A DNA stretch of 64,000 bases from Lachnoclostridium edouardi (GTDB lineage: Bacteria > Bacillota > Clostridia > Lachnospirales > Lachnospiraceae): the NCBI RefSeq assembly GCF_900240245.1, contig NZ_OESQ01000001.1:469725-533724 (forward strand), read 5' to 3'. Of the stretch, positions 9,801 to 17,588 are shown one piece after another. Each line of letters opens with the position of its first letter. Position 1 is the first letter of the stretch. The notes under the pieces are model-generated. The model made no database searches. It saw only the letters and a list, made by a program, of their open reading frames with translations, and was not told the origin of the DNA. The position numbers were made by a program, and so were the translations under genes.

Positions 9801-9990
9801 GGCTTCCTACCGTCCCTTCGGTATAGCCGCAATCTTCATCATGTTCGGAGTGATGTTTGCATAAGCCGCCTGCACTAATTGCAGCGCCGCTGTCCTGTGC
9901 GCTGGTTTCGGCAAGCACCGATTGGGGGCAGAGAGAGAACAGCATTGTGCCGCAGAGCAACAGGCTTAACAACCGTTTTTTCGCTTTCAT
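6885..9990 (-). pseudogene. SLH-domain surface protein with InlB-type repeats, broken by two frameshifts
   Basis: Three overlapping open frames (9990-9412, 9730-8336, 8339-6885) read as one 1,035-residue protein if one base is restored at each of two homopolymers: A6 (T6 on plus, 9614-9619) and C6 (G6 on plus, 8384-8389). N-terminal signal peptide (about 1-27), Cys/His-rich repeats (pattern C-x-H-x-H-D-x2-C), a Gly-rich beta-helix-like region, six-residue NNGTIE repeats, two divergent InlB B-like repeats around one Listeria-Bacteroides repeat, and C-terminal SLH domains. The first SLH copy looks shortened (only ITRAQIAVLLYH remains). A wall-attached adhesin-like exported protein. Codons end in G/C far more than in neighbours, suggesting transfer. 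As written, only a ~190-residue secreted N-terminal fragment would be made from the native start. Confidence 0.85.
8185..8256 (-). repeat. 18-bp tandem repeat encoding NNGTIE
   Basis: Four consecutive 18-base units (8185-8202, 8203-8220, 8221-8238, 8239-8256), almost identical, encode Asn-Asn-Gly-Thr-Ile-Glu or Gln hexapeptides inside the surface protein; degenerate copies continue on both sides. Such repeats can change copy number by slippage without shifting frame. Confidence 0.85.
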
Positions 9991-10031
9991 ATCCTCTTTA
10001 TCCTTTCCTCATATTTTCCCGTAAGACATGA

Positions 10032-10080
10032 AAAGGGCGCGTCGCGCCCACGGAAAAACCGCGGACGCAGCGCGCCCTTT
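10032..10080. repeat. GC-rich hairpin in the 5' leader of the surface-protein gene
   Basis: AAAGGGCGCG (10032-10041) and CGCGCCCTTT (10071-10080) are a perfect 10-base inverted repeat around a GC-rich 29-base loop. On the minus strand it is followed by TTTTC, so it could act as a terminator or attenuator about 40 bases before the start codon, or be a remnant repeat. Confidence 0.6.
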
Positions 10081-10108
10081 GTATTAATATTTTCTTTATT
10101 GATACAAT

Positions 10109-10136
10109 AAAAAAGGACAGACCTATGCTGTCTGTC
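10109..10136 (-). promoter_or_regulatory. Inverted repeat at the transcription start of the surface-protein gene
   Basis: GACAGAC (10116-10122) and GTCTGTC (10130-10136) form a 7-base inverted repeat with a 7-base centre, followed on the minus strand by C and six T. The -10 box ends at 10140, so the repeat overlaps the predicted start site. It may be an operator rather than a terminator, since the RNA would begin inside the first arm. Confidence 0.45.
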
Positions 10137-10139
10137 TTG

Positions 10140-10169
10140 AGTATATCGTATAAAATCATAACCTGTCAA
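10140..10169 (-). promoter_or_regulatory. Promoter of the surface-protein gene
   Basis: Minus strand TTGACA (complement of 10164-10169), 18-base spacer, TATACT (complement of 10140-10145). Confidence 0.7.
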
Positions 10170-10289
10170 CCCCTTTTTCCTTAAAAACTGCCCAATACTC
10201 CTATTGAACAATTATACCGGCGGCGGCAAAAACAGTCAACACAGTTTGCACCAATGATGTGTTTAATGTTACAAATAATACGTTTTCTC

Positions 10290-10318
10290 TTGCCCTTTCT
10301 TCCAACCTTTGTTAAAAT
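10290..10318 (+). promoter_or_regulatory. Promoter of the LytTR regulator
   Basis: TTGCCC (10290-10295), 17-base spacer, TAAAAT (10313-10318); start codon 35 bases later with AAGGGTGG as ribosome site. Confidence 0.55.
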
Positions 10319-10353
10319 GAAAACAGAAGAAAATACGAAAGGGTGGTTTATCA

Positions 10354-11139
10354 ATGGCAGCTAAAAAAATTGAATTAGAAAAAATCGCAGCGCTTACGAA
10401 AGAGCTGTTCCACACCCACTATGAAGGAGATTTGGACAAGTGGTTTTCCTACCTTTGCCCGGACAGCGTTTACCTTGGCACAGGGGAGCCCTTATTATTT
10501 GGCGGCGATGCAATCCGGGAGCATTTCAAAGGCTTTACAGGGAAGGAAATCAATATTATACAGGAAGAATATTTTCCGTTTTCTTTTGGGGACAGCGCGG
10601 CCCAGGTGTGCGGCCAGATCGTCGTGGAAAGTTTAGAAAGATCTTTCCACGTTATCAATCATTTTACCATCAGTTACCGTATGATTGGAGGGGAACTGAA
10701 AATGGTACACCAGCACAATTCCTATGAATATATGCAGCCAAGGGAAAGCAAGGTATTAAATCTGGACGTAAATACTACGCAGTTTGTCCGCAGCCTGCTT
10801 TTGGACCGCCCCTCCGGGTGTCGTATTCCCATACGAAGCGGAACGCAGACGATTTTCGTCAATCCCAATACGGTTCTGTATGTGCAGAGCCAGCGGAGGA
10901 AAACTGAGTTTGTCTGTATTGACCGGGTGATTTCCTGCAACAGCTCCATCGGAGAGATTGGAAAGGAACTGCCGGATTTGTTTTATCCGCTCCGCCGGGG
11001 GTATCTGGTAAATCCATTGTTTATTGTGGCGATCCGGCGTTTTGAGGTGGAACTGATTTCCGGGATCTGTATTCCTGTCCCTGCGTTGACTTATCAGCAG
11101 ACAAAGCAGGATTTGCAGGGTATGATCAAAGGGAAATAG
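10354..11139 (+). CDS. NTF2-like (SnoaL-type) domain fused to a LytTR DNA-binding domain
   Basis: A 261-residue cytoplasmic protein. Residues about 1-130 read as an NTF2/SnoaL-like cone fold, which in other proteins binds small ligands or catalyses isomerisation. Residues about 150-255 read as a LytTR domain (RSGTQTIFVNPNTVLYVQS, and FYPLRRGYLVNP near 210-225), normally the output domain of response regulators such as AgrA. No receiver domain is present, so the NTF2 part may be the sensor; that is inference. It is transcribed divergently from the surface-protein gene and shares its GC-rich composition, so it may control that gene. Function unproven. Confidence 0.75.
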   Translation: MAAKKIELEKIAALTKELFHTHYEGDLDKWFSYLCPDSVYLGTGEPLLFGGDAIREHFKGFTGKEINIIQEEYFPFSFGDSAAQVCGQIVVESLERSFHVINHFTISYRMIGGELKMVHQHNSYEYMQPRESKVLNLDVNTTQFVRSLLLDRPSGCRIPIRSGTQTIFVNPNTVLYVQSQRRKTEFVCIDRVISCNSSIGEIGKELPDLFYPLRRGYLVNPLFIVAIRRFEVELISGICIPVPALTYQQTKQDLQGMIKGK

Positions 11140-11162
11140 CCCTCTAAAGCGGGGCTTTATTG
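11138..11162 (+). terminator. Weak terminator after the LytTR gene
   Basis: AGCCC (11138-11142) pairs with GGGCT (11152-11156), followed by TTATTG. The stem overlaps the stop codon and is short, so termination is likely inefficient. Confidence 0.4.
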
Positions 11163-11188
11163 ATACAAAATATAAAATAAAATTTTTA

Positions 11189-11821
11189 CTAAACCTCTCT
11201 GATTAAACAGTACTGCTTTAACGGAAAGTTTTTCTTCATCATTCCATAAAGCTTAAAGCCAAATCTTTTATAAAACTCCAGATTTTTCTCATTGTGAGTT
11301 TCCAGAGAGATCATTAATTTATGCTCCTCAGCATACGCGATTGTCTCTTCTAAAAGCAGCGCAGCAATACCGTGATGCTGCATATGAGGGGATACGGCTA
11401 AATAAATAATGTGAAGTCTTTGATCCTGATGCAGCTGATCTGTCCAGCTGGAATTTAAATAATCTTCTCCCTTCATAAAGTTGTGAAAGGTTTTTAAAGA
11501 CGGATCTTCTCTGATTAAACATGTATCTGTATACAAAGCAGCCATGGCCTCAGACAGATAATAACGAAACATATTACATGGCTCCGCCTGATCTGACACC
11601 ACAATAACTCCATTTAACTGTTTACTGTCTGCAAAAATTTCACAAGTCTGGTAAAACTCATTCATATCCCCGTGAAACAGTTCCGGCATCAGCCGTTTTC
11701 GCACTTCTTCATCTGGTATTAATGTTTCATATAAAGGGTCATGTGCAAAACATAAATTTAAAAGTTTTTCTAGTTCAGGAAGATCTTTTTTCTGTACTCT
11801 ATATAATTTATGGCTATCCAT
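11189..11821 (-). CDS. GNAT-family N-acetyltransferase
   Basis: A 210-residue protein with the acetyl-CoA-binding pattern of GNAT enzymes (HIIYLAVSPHMQHHGIAALLLEE near 134-156, then ENLEFYKRFGFKLYG near 180-194). It should transfer an acetyl group to an amine, but the substrate cannot be told. It starts 12 bases after the M28 peptidase gene, so the two are probably co-transcribed. Confidence 0.85.
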   Translation of the reverse strand: MDSHKLYRVQKKDLPELEKLLNLCFAHDPLYETLIPDEEVRKRLMPELFHGDMNEFYQTCEIFADSKQLNGVIVVSDQAEPCNMFRYYLSEAMAALYTDTCLIREDPSLKTFHNFMKGEDYLNSSWTDQLHQDQRLHIIYLAVSPHMQHHGIAALLLEETIAYAEEHKLMISLETHNEKNLEFYKRFGFKLYGMMKKNFPLKQYCLIREV

Positions 11822-11833
11822 ATTTTTTCCACC

Positions 11834-13876
11834 TTACTGGATTTTATCTTTTACAGCTAAATCTAAAAACGTATTTTCTACTTCTTTGCACAACTTCTCT
11901 ATTGTTTTTAAAAACAATCCTTTCTGCCGTGCGCACACATATTTTAAATAATCTGTTTCCTCTTTAAAATCTGGTTTCTCAGTCCCCTGTTTTTTCAGCA
12001 GATTTTTCACAAGATCATATAAATTTTCGTGCTCCATTAAACGTTTATATCCCCATTTCAGCCTGTCTTCAGGCTGGTTCAGCACATATTCTGTAAAATG
12101 GCTGTAAACCTCTTTATCAAACATAAATGCATAGGCGTTATTATCCACCTGATATAACTTTCTCAGGCCTTCTGAAAGTTTCCCTTCTTCTAAATTTTCT
12201 GCAGCCCCCTTCAAAAGCTGAATATTTTTCAAAAGAACCTCATGGGAGTACAGCACATTTCCGTACCAGTCAATTCGCACAAAAATATCTTGTTCTTTTT
12301 TAAACTTTTTCAGTATCCTTTTTTCTGTTTCCCTGGATTTCAAAAACAGCTCCTCGGCTTCCTCCGTCCGCCCCCTTTCCAGTAAACTGCTGTACTGGCT
12401 ATTATATTGAGCAATTAAACGGTATTCCTCCTTCGCCGTCTCTTCTCCCTGTTCCAACAGCGCTGAAAGCTTTTCACTTTTCTCATAAAGTCCTAATTCT
12501 ATTAAGTCCTTTTTATTTTCCAAAGCCCTGGCCGCTCGTTTCATTACAGGAGAAAAACACAAAGGAACTACAGCTGTTCTGTCTAAAGCTTCTATCAGCA
12601 AAGCAAACAGCTGATGGTGAAGCAGATAAACCTTCTCATCATAGTAACAGTCATTATCAAACTGGGAATGATAATGTGTTTCCATAAAGCTGCCTCCTGT
12701 AAAATCATTGACCATAGACGGAATCCCTGCAATAGCCATGGAAAAATCGTCGGACCATGTTTCAATGGGAGCTGTAACCTTAGTTTCCTCCGGATAGGCC
12801 TGAGCTAACACAGGCAGCTTAGAAAGAAATTCTTCTAAATATTCTGTATACTCATAACAACTTCTGATTCTTGCTCTTGTGCCGTGGGCCAAGGCGGGAA
12901 GCTCAAAATTCAAGTCTGCAATTACCTGACCGGCCCATTCCGGATGTACGTGAAATACCTGCTCATATGCGCCTGTAGACCAGTCAAAATTAGAGTCCGC
13001 CACTCCCCACTCTTCTGCCGCCATGGCGCAGATTATAATTGTATTATGAAACTGGAATTTGCTTTTCTTTAATGCTCTTGCAATGCCAAGCATCATAGAA
13101 ACCGCTGTATTATCGTCCTGAAAGCCGCTGAAGTAGGAATCATAATGGGCTGACATTAAAACGATTCTTTCAGGATGCTTTCCCGGAATACATCCTGTAA
13201 TGTTGTATGTAGTGCAATTTCTTTTCACCTGAGAATCCGCGTCTAAATAGACCTTTATTTCCTTCTGGTCCTGCAAAATTTCCTTTAGCTCCTCAGCATC
13301 CTTTCTGGATATGGAAAAACCGGGGGCATATTCAGGCCCTGCAATGTCCTGAGCGTTCAAGGCCTTGTGGTCAATCTCCCCATATCCTCCTGCCTGTACT
13401 GCAAGCAGTCCTGCTGCTCCTTTTAAATAAGCCTGATAGACCGGATAATTAATCCACCACTCGTCTCTTTGGTTAATATCCGCCAAAACCAGCTTTCCCT
13501 TTACATCTCTTCCCCTGTAATCTTCCTCTGTTCCCCTGCCTATATAAACCAGGGAAAACTCCTGGAACCCCTGAGTAACAAAGCTTGTCTGATATGCTCC
13601 CAGCTGGATTTGCTTTTTCTTTCCGTCCTTTCCAGTAAAGCACAGCACTGCTTTTTTAAACTCCCATCCGTCTACAGTAACAGCTTCTTTTTTTACATCA
13701 GAAAGGCCTATATCCTCCATCTCTTTTTTCAGCATTTCTCCAGTGTCAAACTCTGCCTTAGAGCCGGCTGTACGAAATCCTAAAGCTTCATTAGAGTAAA
13801 ACTGCTCCATCTTCTTGGCCAGCCTGTAGGAATACTGCACGTCTATATATTTTAAAATTTCTTCCTGTATTTCCAT
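11834..13876 (-). CDS. M28-family zinc metallopeptidase
   Basis: A 680-residue protein with no signal peptide. The M28 two-zinc centre is visible: HYD at 244-246, DD at 254-255, AAEEW around 287-290, then a D near 321 and a late ETHYHSQFDN histidine. Residues about 85-195 look like an inserted PA domain. The C-terminal 200 residues are helical and charged with no family I recognise. M28 enzymes are aminopeptidases or carboxypeptidases; specificity here is unknown. First gene of a leftward pair with a GNAT. Confidence 0.85.
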   Translation of the reverse strand: MEIQEEILKYIDVQYSYRLAKKMEQFYSNEALGFRTAGSKAEFDTGEMLKKEMEDIGLSDVKKEAVTVDGWEFKKAVLCFTGKDGKKKQIQLGAYQTSFVTQGFQEFSLVYIGRGTEEDYRGRDVKGKLVLADINQRDEWWINYPVYQAYLKGAAGLLAVQAGGYGEIDHKALNAQDIAGPEYAPGFSISRKDAEELKEILQDQKEIKVYLDADSQVKRNCTTYNITGCIPGKHPERIVLMSAHYDSYFSGFQDDNTAVSMMLGIARALKKSKFQFHNTIIICAMAAEEWGVADSNFDWSTGAYEQVFHVHPEWAGQVIADLNFELPALAHGTRARIRSCYEYTEYLEEFLSKLPVLAQAYPEETKVTAPIETWSDDFSMAIAGIPSMVNDFTGGSFMETHYHSQFDNDCYYDEKVYLLHHQLFALLIEALDRTAVVPLCFSPVMKRAARALENKKDLIELGLYEKSEKLSALLEQGEETAKEEYRLIAQYNSQYSSLLERGRTEEAEELFLKSRETEKRILKKFKKEQDIFVRIDWYGNVLYSHEVLLKNIQLLKGAAENLEEGKLSEGLRKLYQVDNNAYAFMFDKEVYSHFTEYVLNQPEDRLKWGYKRLMEHENLYDLVKNLLKKQGTEKPDFKEETDYLKYVCARQKGLFLKTIEKLCKEVENTFLDLAVKDKIQ

Positions 13877-14020
13877 ATTAACCGCCTCCTGAATCTACGA
13901 TTCTTATGTGCTTCATTATAGCACTGTATTTTTTTTATGTATATATAAAATCATATGGCAGAAAATCTCTTGCATATATTTCCTGGTTTGATAAAATAGT
14001 GACAGAAAGGGGATTTTACA

Positions 14021-14971
14021 ATGGAAAAAACAACAGCTGAGTACAAAGAACTTTTAATGAATGAAATTGAAAAAATTATTGTAGGAAAAAAAGAACAGAT
14101 TTCTCTTTTAATTATGTCTGTTTTTTCAGGAGGACACGTACTTTTAGACGACCTTCCCGGCAGCGGAAAAACCACTTTAATTAAAGCTTTATCTGCAGCC
14201 ATGGGCTGCTCTTTTGGAAGGATTCAGTTTACTCCTGATCTACTTCCCTCAGATATTTTAGGTATGACAGTATTTAATCAGAAAACAGGTGATTTTCAGC
14301 TTAGAAAAGGCCCTGTTTTCACTCATCTTCTTTTAGCGGATGAGATTAACAGAGCTATTCCCAGAACTCAGTCTGCTCTTTTGGAAGCCATGGAGGAGCG
14401 GCAGGCTACGATTGACGGCAATTCTCTGGCCCTTCCGTCTCCATTTTTTGTAATGGCAACTCAAAACCCTGTGGAGCGAGAAAGTACTTTTCCTCTTCCT
14501 GCAGCTCAGATGGACCGCTTTTTTATTAAAATGTCTTTAGGATACCCCAGCCAGGAAGAGGAAAATCAAATGCTTCTGCGCCTGGGTTCTTCTATTCCAT
14601 TTCACACTATAGACTCTGTATTATCTCCTGAAATTTTGCAGGAAATTTCTCAGGAAATTCAAAAGGTATTTGTAGATGACAAGGTGCGGGATTATATTGT
14701 GCAATTAGTCCATGCCACCAGAAATCACAATCAGGTTGATACTGGAGCCAGCCCCAGAGCCTCTTTATCTCTTTTTTCCGGAAGCCGCTCCTGGGCCGCT
14801 ATGGAAGGCAGGGATTTTGTCACTCCAGATGATGTAAAGGCTATTGCCGTTCCTGTTTTAAGCCACAGAATTACATTAAAAGCCCAGGCTCGTTTTTCTC
14901 ACGCTGAGCCTGAAGCTGTCATAAAGGAAATTCTGGAAACAGTAAATGTTCCGGCGAGAGTTTCTTTATGA
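14021..14971 (+). CDS. MoxR-family AAA+ ATPase
   Basis: A 316-residue MoxR ATPase: Walker A DDLPGSGKT at 43-51, Walker B LLLADEINR near 105-113, sensor region MATQNPVE, arginine finger region MDRFF. MoxR proteins act as chaperones that assemble or activate partner proteins. It overlaps the next gene (DUF58) by ATGA, the classic MoxR-DUF58 pairing. A likely promoter is TTGCAT-N16-TAAAAT at about 13972-13999, and the ribosome site is AGAAAGGGGA. Confidence 0.93.
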   Translation: MEKTTAEYKELLMNEIEKIIVGKKEQISLLIMSVFSGGHVLLDDLPGSGKTTLIKALSAAMGCSFGRIQFTPDLLPSDILGMTVFNQKTGDFQLRKGPVFTHLLLADEINRAIPRTQSALLEAMEERQATIDGNSLALPSPFFVMATQNPVERESTFPLPAAQMDRFFIKMSLGYPSQEEENQMLLRLGSSIPFHTIDSVLSPEILQEISQEIQKVFVDDKVRDYIVQLVHATRNHNQVDTGASPRASLSLFSGSRSWAAMEGRDFVTPDDVKAIAVPVLSHRITLKAQARFSHAEPEAVIKEILETVNVPARVSL

Positions 14972-16251
14972 TAAGCTCCAGAAAGCTGGCCAGCATTTTT
15001 TCTAACCCTGTAGGAGCCGCCGTCTGGGCTGTGCTGGCAGCGATTTTTTCCTATAATCATTTAGGTAAATCAGCCGGTATTTGTCTGATTTTCTGCCTTT
15101 TATTTTTCTCTTCCTGGCTGTGGACCAAATATGCCTTATCCCGCCTGGAAATACAGGTTACCTCCGGAACTCAGTGCGTTTTTCCAGGGGAGGAGTTATC
15201 TCTTACCTGCCGCAGCGCCAACAGAAAACTGCTTCCTTTAATTTGGCTGGAGCTTTCTTTCCCTCTTGGAGAAAAGGGCTGCGTCCTGGCAAAGTTTGAG
15301 GAAAATTCCAAAAAAATCATTATGGAGGAAACAGGGGCAGAGGCAGACTGCGCCTGCGCCTTAATTTCCTGGCTTTTGTGGAACCAGGAGGCAGTGATGG
15401 AAATTCCTGTGAAGGCAGTTCGCCGGGGAATCTGCAGCTTTACTCATGTTTACGCCTCCTCCGGAGATCTTTTAGGCCTTGGCTCTAAAGATAAATCCTT
15501 TACTTTTCCAGATTCCTCTGCTTTAGTAGTTTATCCTGCTGTTTTTCCTGTGCTGACAGATGATCTTTTGCGCACCTCCTCTGATTTGGAGGCCGGACGT
15601 AACGGCTACATGGAAGATGTTACTCTTTTAAAAATGAGTCGGTTATATCAGCCTGGAGATTCTGCAAAGAAAATTAACTGGCGGCAGCTGGCCGGCCAAA
15701 ATAAAATGTCTGTAAATATTTATGAAACAGTATTTCCCAAGCTGGCTACATTTTTATTAGATCTGCCTTCTTTCAGAAAAGGCACTGTGGAAAAGAATGC
15801 CATCAATGCTTCTGATATTTTAGTGTGGCAGCCTTTAGAAAAAGAGCTGGAGGATATGTTAAGTTTGACCGCCTCCTGTATTATCAGCTTAAATAATAAA
15901 GGGATTTCCTGCGGTTTGATTATACCGGGAGCCACCCAGGCAGAATCAACTTTTCAGCTTCCCGGAAAAAAAGGGTCAGGTCCCCAGGAGCTTTTATATT
16001 CTCTGGCGGCAATTAATTATAAAGTTCAGGATGTGGAAATCCCTCAATTGGAAATTGCCGATTGCTTTTCTATGTTAGGCACCTTATATATTGTAACCTG
16101 CTCCTATGAAACAATGACTGTGTCCAGAGATGCATTTGCAGGCTTAGGAAGTATTGCCCTCCTTTCTAAAGAGGCCTCTTCCTCTGACGACACCTGTCCT
16201 TTTCAACTGTTTTTAATGGACCATTTAACTGAAGGGGGGAATTCTGCGTGA
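14968..16251 (+). CDS. DUF58 (vWA-like) membrane-anchored protein
   Basis: A 427-residue protein with one or two membrane segments near the N-terminus (about 12-50) and a DUF58 module in the middle (YQPGDSAKKINWRQLAGQ, near 228-246, is the family signature). DUF58 proteins usually partner with MoxR ATPases in cell-envelope or stress functions that remain poorly defined. Overlaps moxR by four bases upstream and the next membrane protein by four bases downstream, so all three are translationally coupled. Confidence 0.9.
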   Translation: MISSRKLASIFSNPVGAAVWAVLAAIFSYNHLGKSAGICLIFCLLFFSSWLWTKYALSRLEIQVTSGTQCVFPGEELSLTCRSANRKLLPLIWLELSFPLGEKGCVLAKFEENSKKIIMEETGAEADCACALISWLLWNQEAVMEIPVKAVRRGICSFTHVYASSGDLLGLGSKDKSFTFPDSSALVVYPAVFPVLTDDLLRTSSDLEAGRNGYMEDVTLLKMSRLYQPGDSAKKINWRQLAGQNKMSVNIYETVFPKLATFLLDLPSFRKGTVEKNAINASDILVWQPLEKELEDMLSLTASCIISLNNKGISCGLIIPGATQAESTFQLPGKKGSGPQELLYSLAAINYKVQDVEIPQLEIADCFSMLGTLYIVTCSYETMTVSRDAFAGLGSIALLSKEASSSDDTCPFQLFLMDHLTEGGNSA

Positions 16252-17543
16252 GACAATATCACCCTGTTCTGGAAGCCATTGGGGAAACTTTAATGGACAC
16301 TGCGTTTTTCGGGTTTTTTATATTTTTTGCTATGAGGCCATTTATTCAGGATTTCTTTTTTCTTCCTGTGATTGCAATTCTTCTGGCCCTGCGCCTTATT
16401 AATTATTTGCTTTTGCGCAGGTCTGTGGCAATAGGTGTATATGGAGGAATGAATCTTTTTCTAGCCTTAGGATTTATATGGTTTTCCATGAATTTTCTGG
16501 TCACATTCTCATTTTCCCTGCCCTCTGCCATTGTCTGTATCCTTAGTCTGGCCGCAGTATTTGGGCGCACTGTTTACCTGTCTCTTCCAACAAGCAGACA
16601 GACCTTTGGAGCTGTAGGCGTAGATACTTTATTTGTGCTGTGCTTAATCATCAGCATCTGGCAGAATTTTTCTAAAACCCCCGGCCTTTCCTCCCTTATG
16701 TCTGTCACCTTGTGGGCTCTTGTGTGGGGAGTGGCAGTTTTAGCCTTTCAGCGGCTTCCAGGATTAAAGGAGGGACAATCCCACGGATTTCCCATTCTTT
16801 TTACCGGAGGCCTGGCAGCTATATTCTGCATACTTTCTCTGGCCGCTGCATTTTTAGGAAAAACTGCTTCCCAGGGATTTATTTCCGGATTTCTGGCTCT
16901 TATCCGCAGTATTAAGCTGCTTTTCACTGCTGTATGGCATTTTTTCGTCTCTATTTTAGAGAAGCTGTTTTCACTGTTCCCTGAAACCTCAGACGGGTAC
17001 TTGGAGCCTTATGAAATGTCAGACCAAATGATGGCCGACATGGAACAGCGGGCAGCCAACATGAATCCTCAGGCCTTTTTCCTGATAATAGGAATATGTT
17101 TAGCCGCAGCAGCTTTCATAGCCCTATACTGCCTGTGGAAAAAAGGCTTTTTCTCCAGACGGCTGCAAATAAAATCCACCGCCAAAAACGTAACCAGAAA
17201 AAGAATATCTGGAGCCGGATTTTTTTCTTCTTTACTTTGCAGAATCGGTGTTTTTTTCAAATGCATTTCTATGATTTTGTTCCGCCCCAGCCACATTTCT
17301 ACCTTGCTTCTCAGGGCTGAGTGGTATGGAAAGCGCCGCCTTCATCCCAGACGCAGGGCGGAAACTATAGGGGAATATCTGGCCCGCCTAGAGGCTTTGG
17401 AAAAGCCAGATAAGGCCTCCTCCTTAAACGAAGCCATTTTGCTTTTAACAGACTACGGAAACCGTTATTTATACAGCAAAAAAACTGTTCGTCTGCCTAA
17501 AAAAGATATTTGTAAAATTAAAAAGGCGTTTCCTCTCATTTAG
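16248..17543 (+). CDS. Polytopic membrane protein, third gene of the MoxR-DUF58 operon
   Basis: A 431-residue protein with about seven or eight hydrophobic segments in the first 240 residues, another near 275-295, and a basic cytoplasmic tail (about 300-431). In many genomes the third gene of this operon is a transglutaminase-like (TgpA) membrane protein with a C-terminal DUF4129; here the membrane part and a DUF4129-like tail (GEYLARLE...LLLTDYGNRYLYS) are seen, but no transglutaminase Cys-His-Asp core. Function unknown. Its stop codon lies inside the following terminator hairpin. Confidence 0.75.
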   Translation: MRQYHPVLEAIGETLMDTAFFGFFIFFAMRPFIQDFFFLPVIAILLALRLINYLLLRRSVAIGVYGGMNLFLALGFIWFSMNFLVTFSFSLPSAIVCILSLAAVFGRTVYLSLPTSRQTFGAVGVDTLFVLCLIISIWQNFSKTPGLSSLMSVTLWALVWGVAVLAFQRLPGLKEGQSHGFPILFTGGLAAIFCILSLAAAFLGKTASQGFISGFLALIRSIKLLFTAVWHFFVSILEKLFSLFPETSDGYLEPYEMSDQMMADMEQRAANMNPQAFFLIIGICLAAAAFIALYCLWKKGFFSRRLQIKSTAKNVTRKRISGAGFFSSLLCRIGVFFKCISMILFRPSHISTLLLRAEWYGKRRLHPRRRAETIGEYLARLEALEKPDKASSLNEAILLLTDYGNRYLYSKKTVRLPKKDICKIKKAFPLI

Positions 17544-17567
17544 CAGGGGAAACGCCTTTTCATTTTT
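17521..17567 (+). terminator. Bidirectional terminator between the MoxR operon and the reductase gene
   Basis: A 13-base perfect stem (17521-17533 with 17548-17560) followed by TTTTCATTTTTT on plus and by an A/T run on minus; it serves both converging transcription units. Confidence 0.88.
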
Positions 17568-17588
17568 TATAACTTATTTATAACTTTT

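Larger units (their letters stand above)
9991..10353. other. Divergent control region between the surface protein and the LytTR regulator
   Basis: No gene is supported here. A 74-codon open frame on the minus strand (10211-9987) overlaps the surface gene start by ATGA but contains that gene's own promoter and has no ribosome site of note. The stretch holds a promoter on each strand, one inverted repeat and one GC-rich hairpin, listed separately. Confidence 0.6.

Noticed and set aside
9987..10211. 74-codon frame just upstream of the surface protein, with ATGA overlap
   Set aside because: It contains the surface gene's promoter and start-site repeat, and has no family resemblance.
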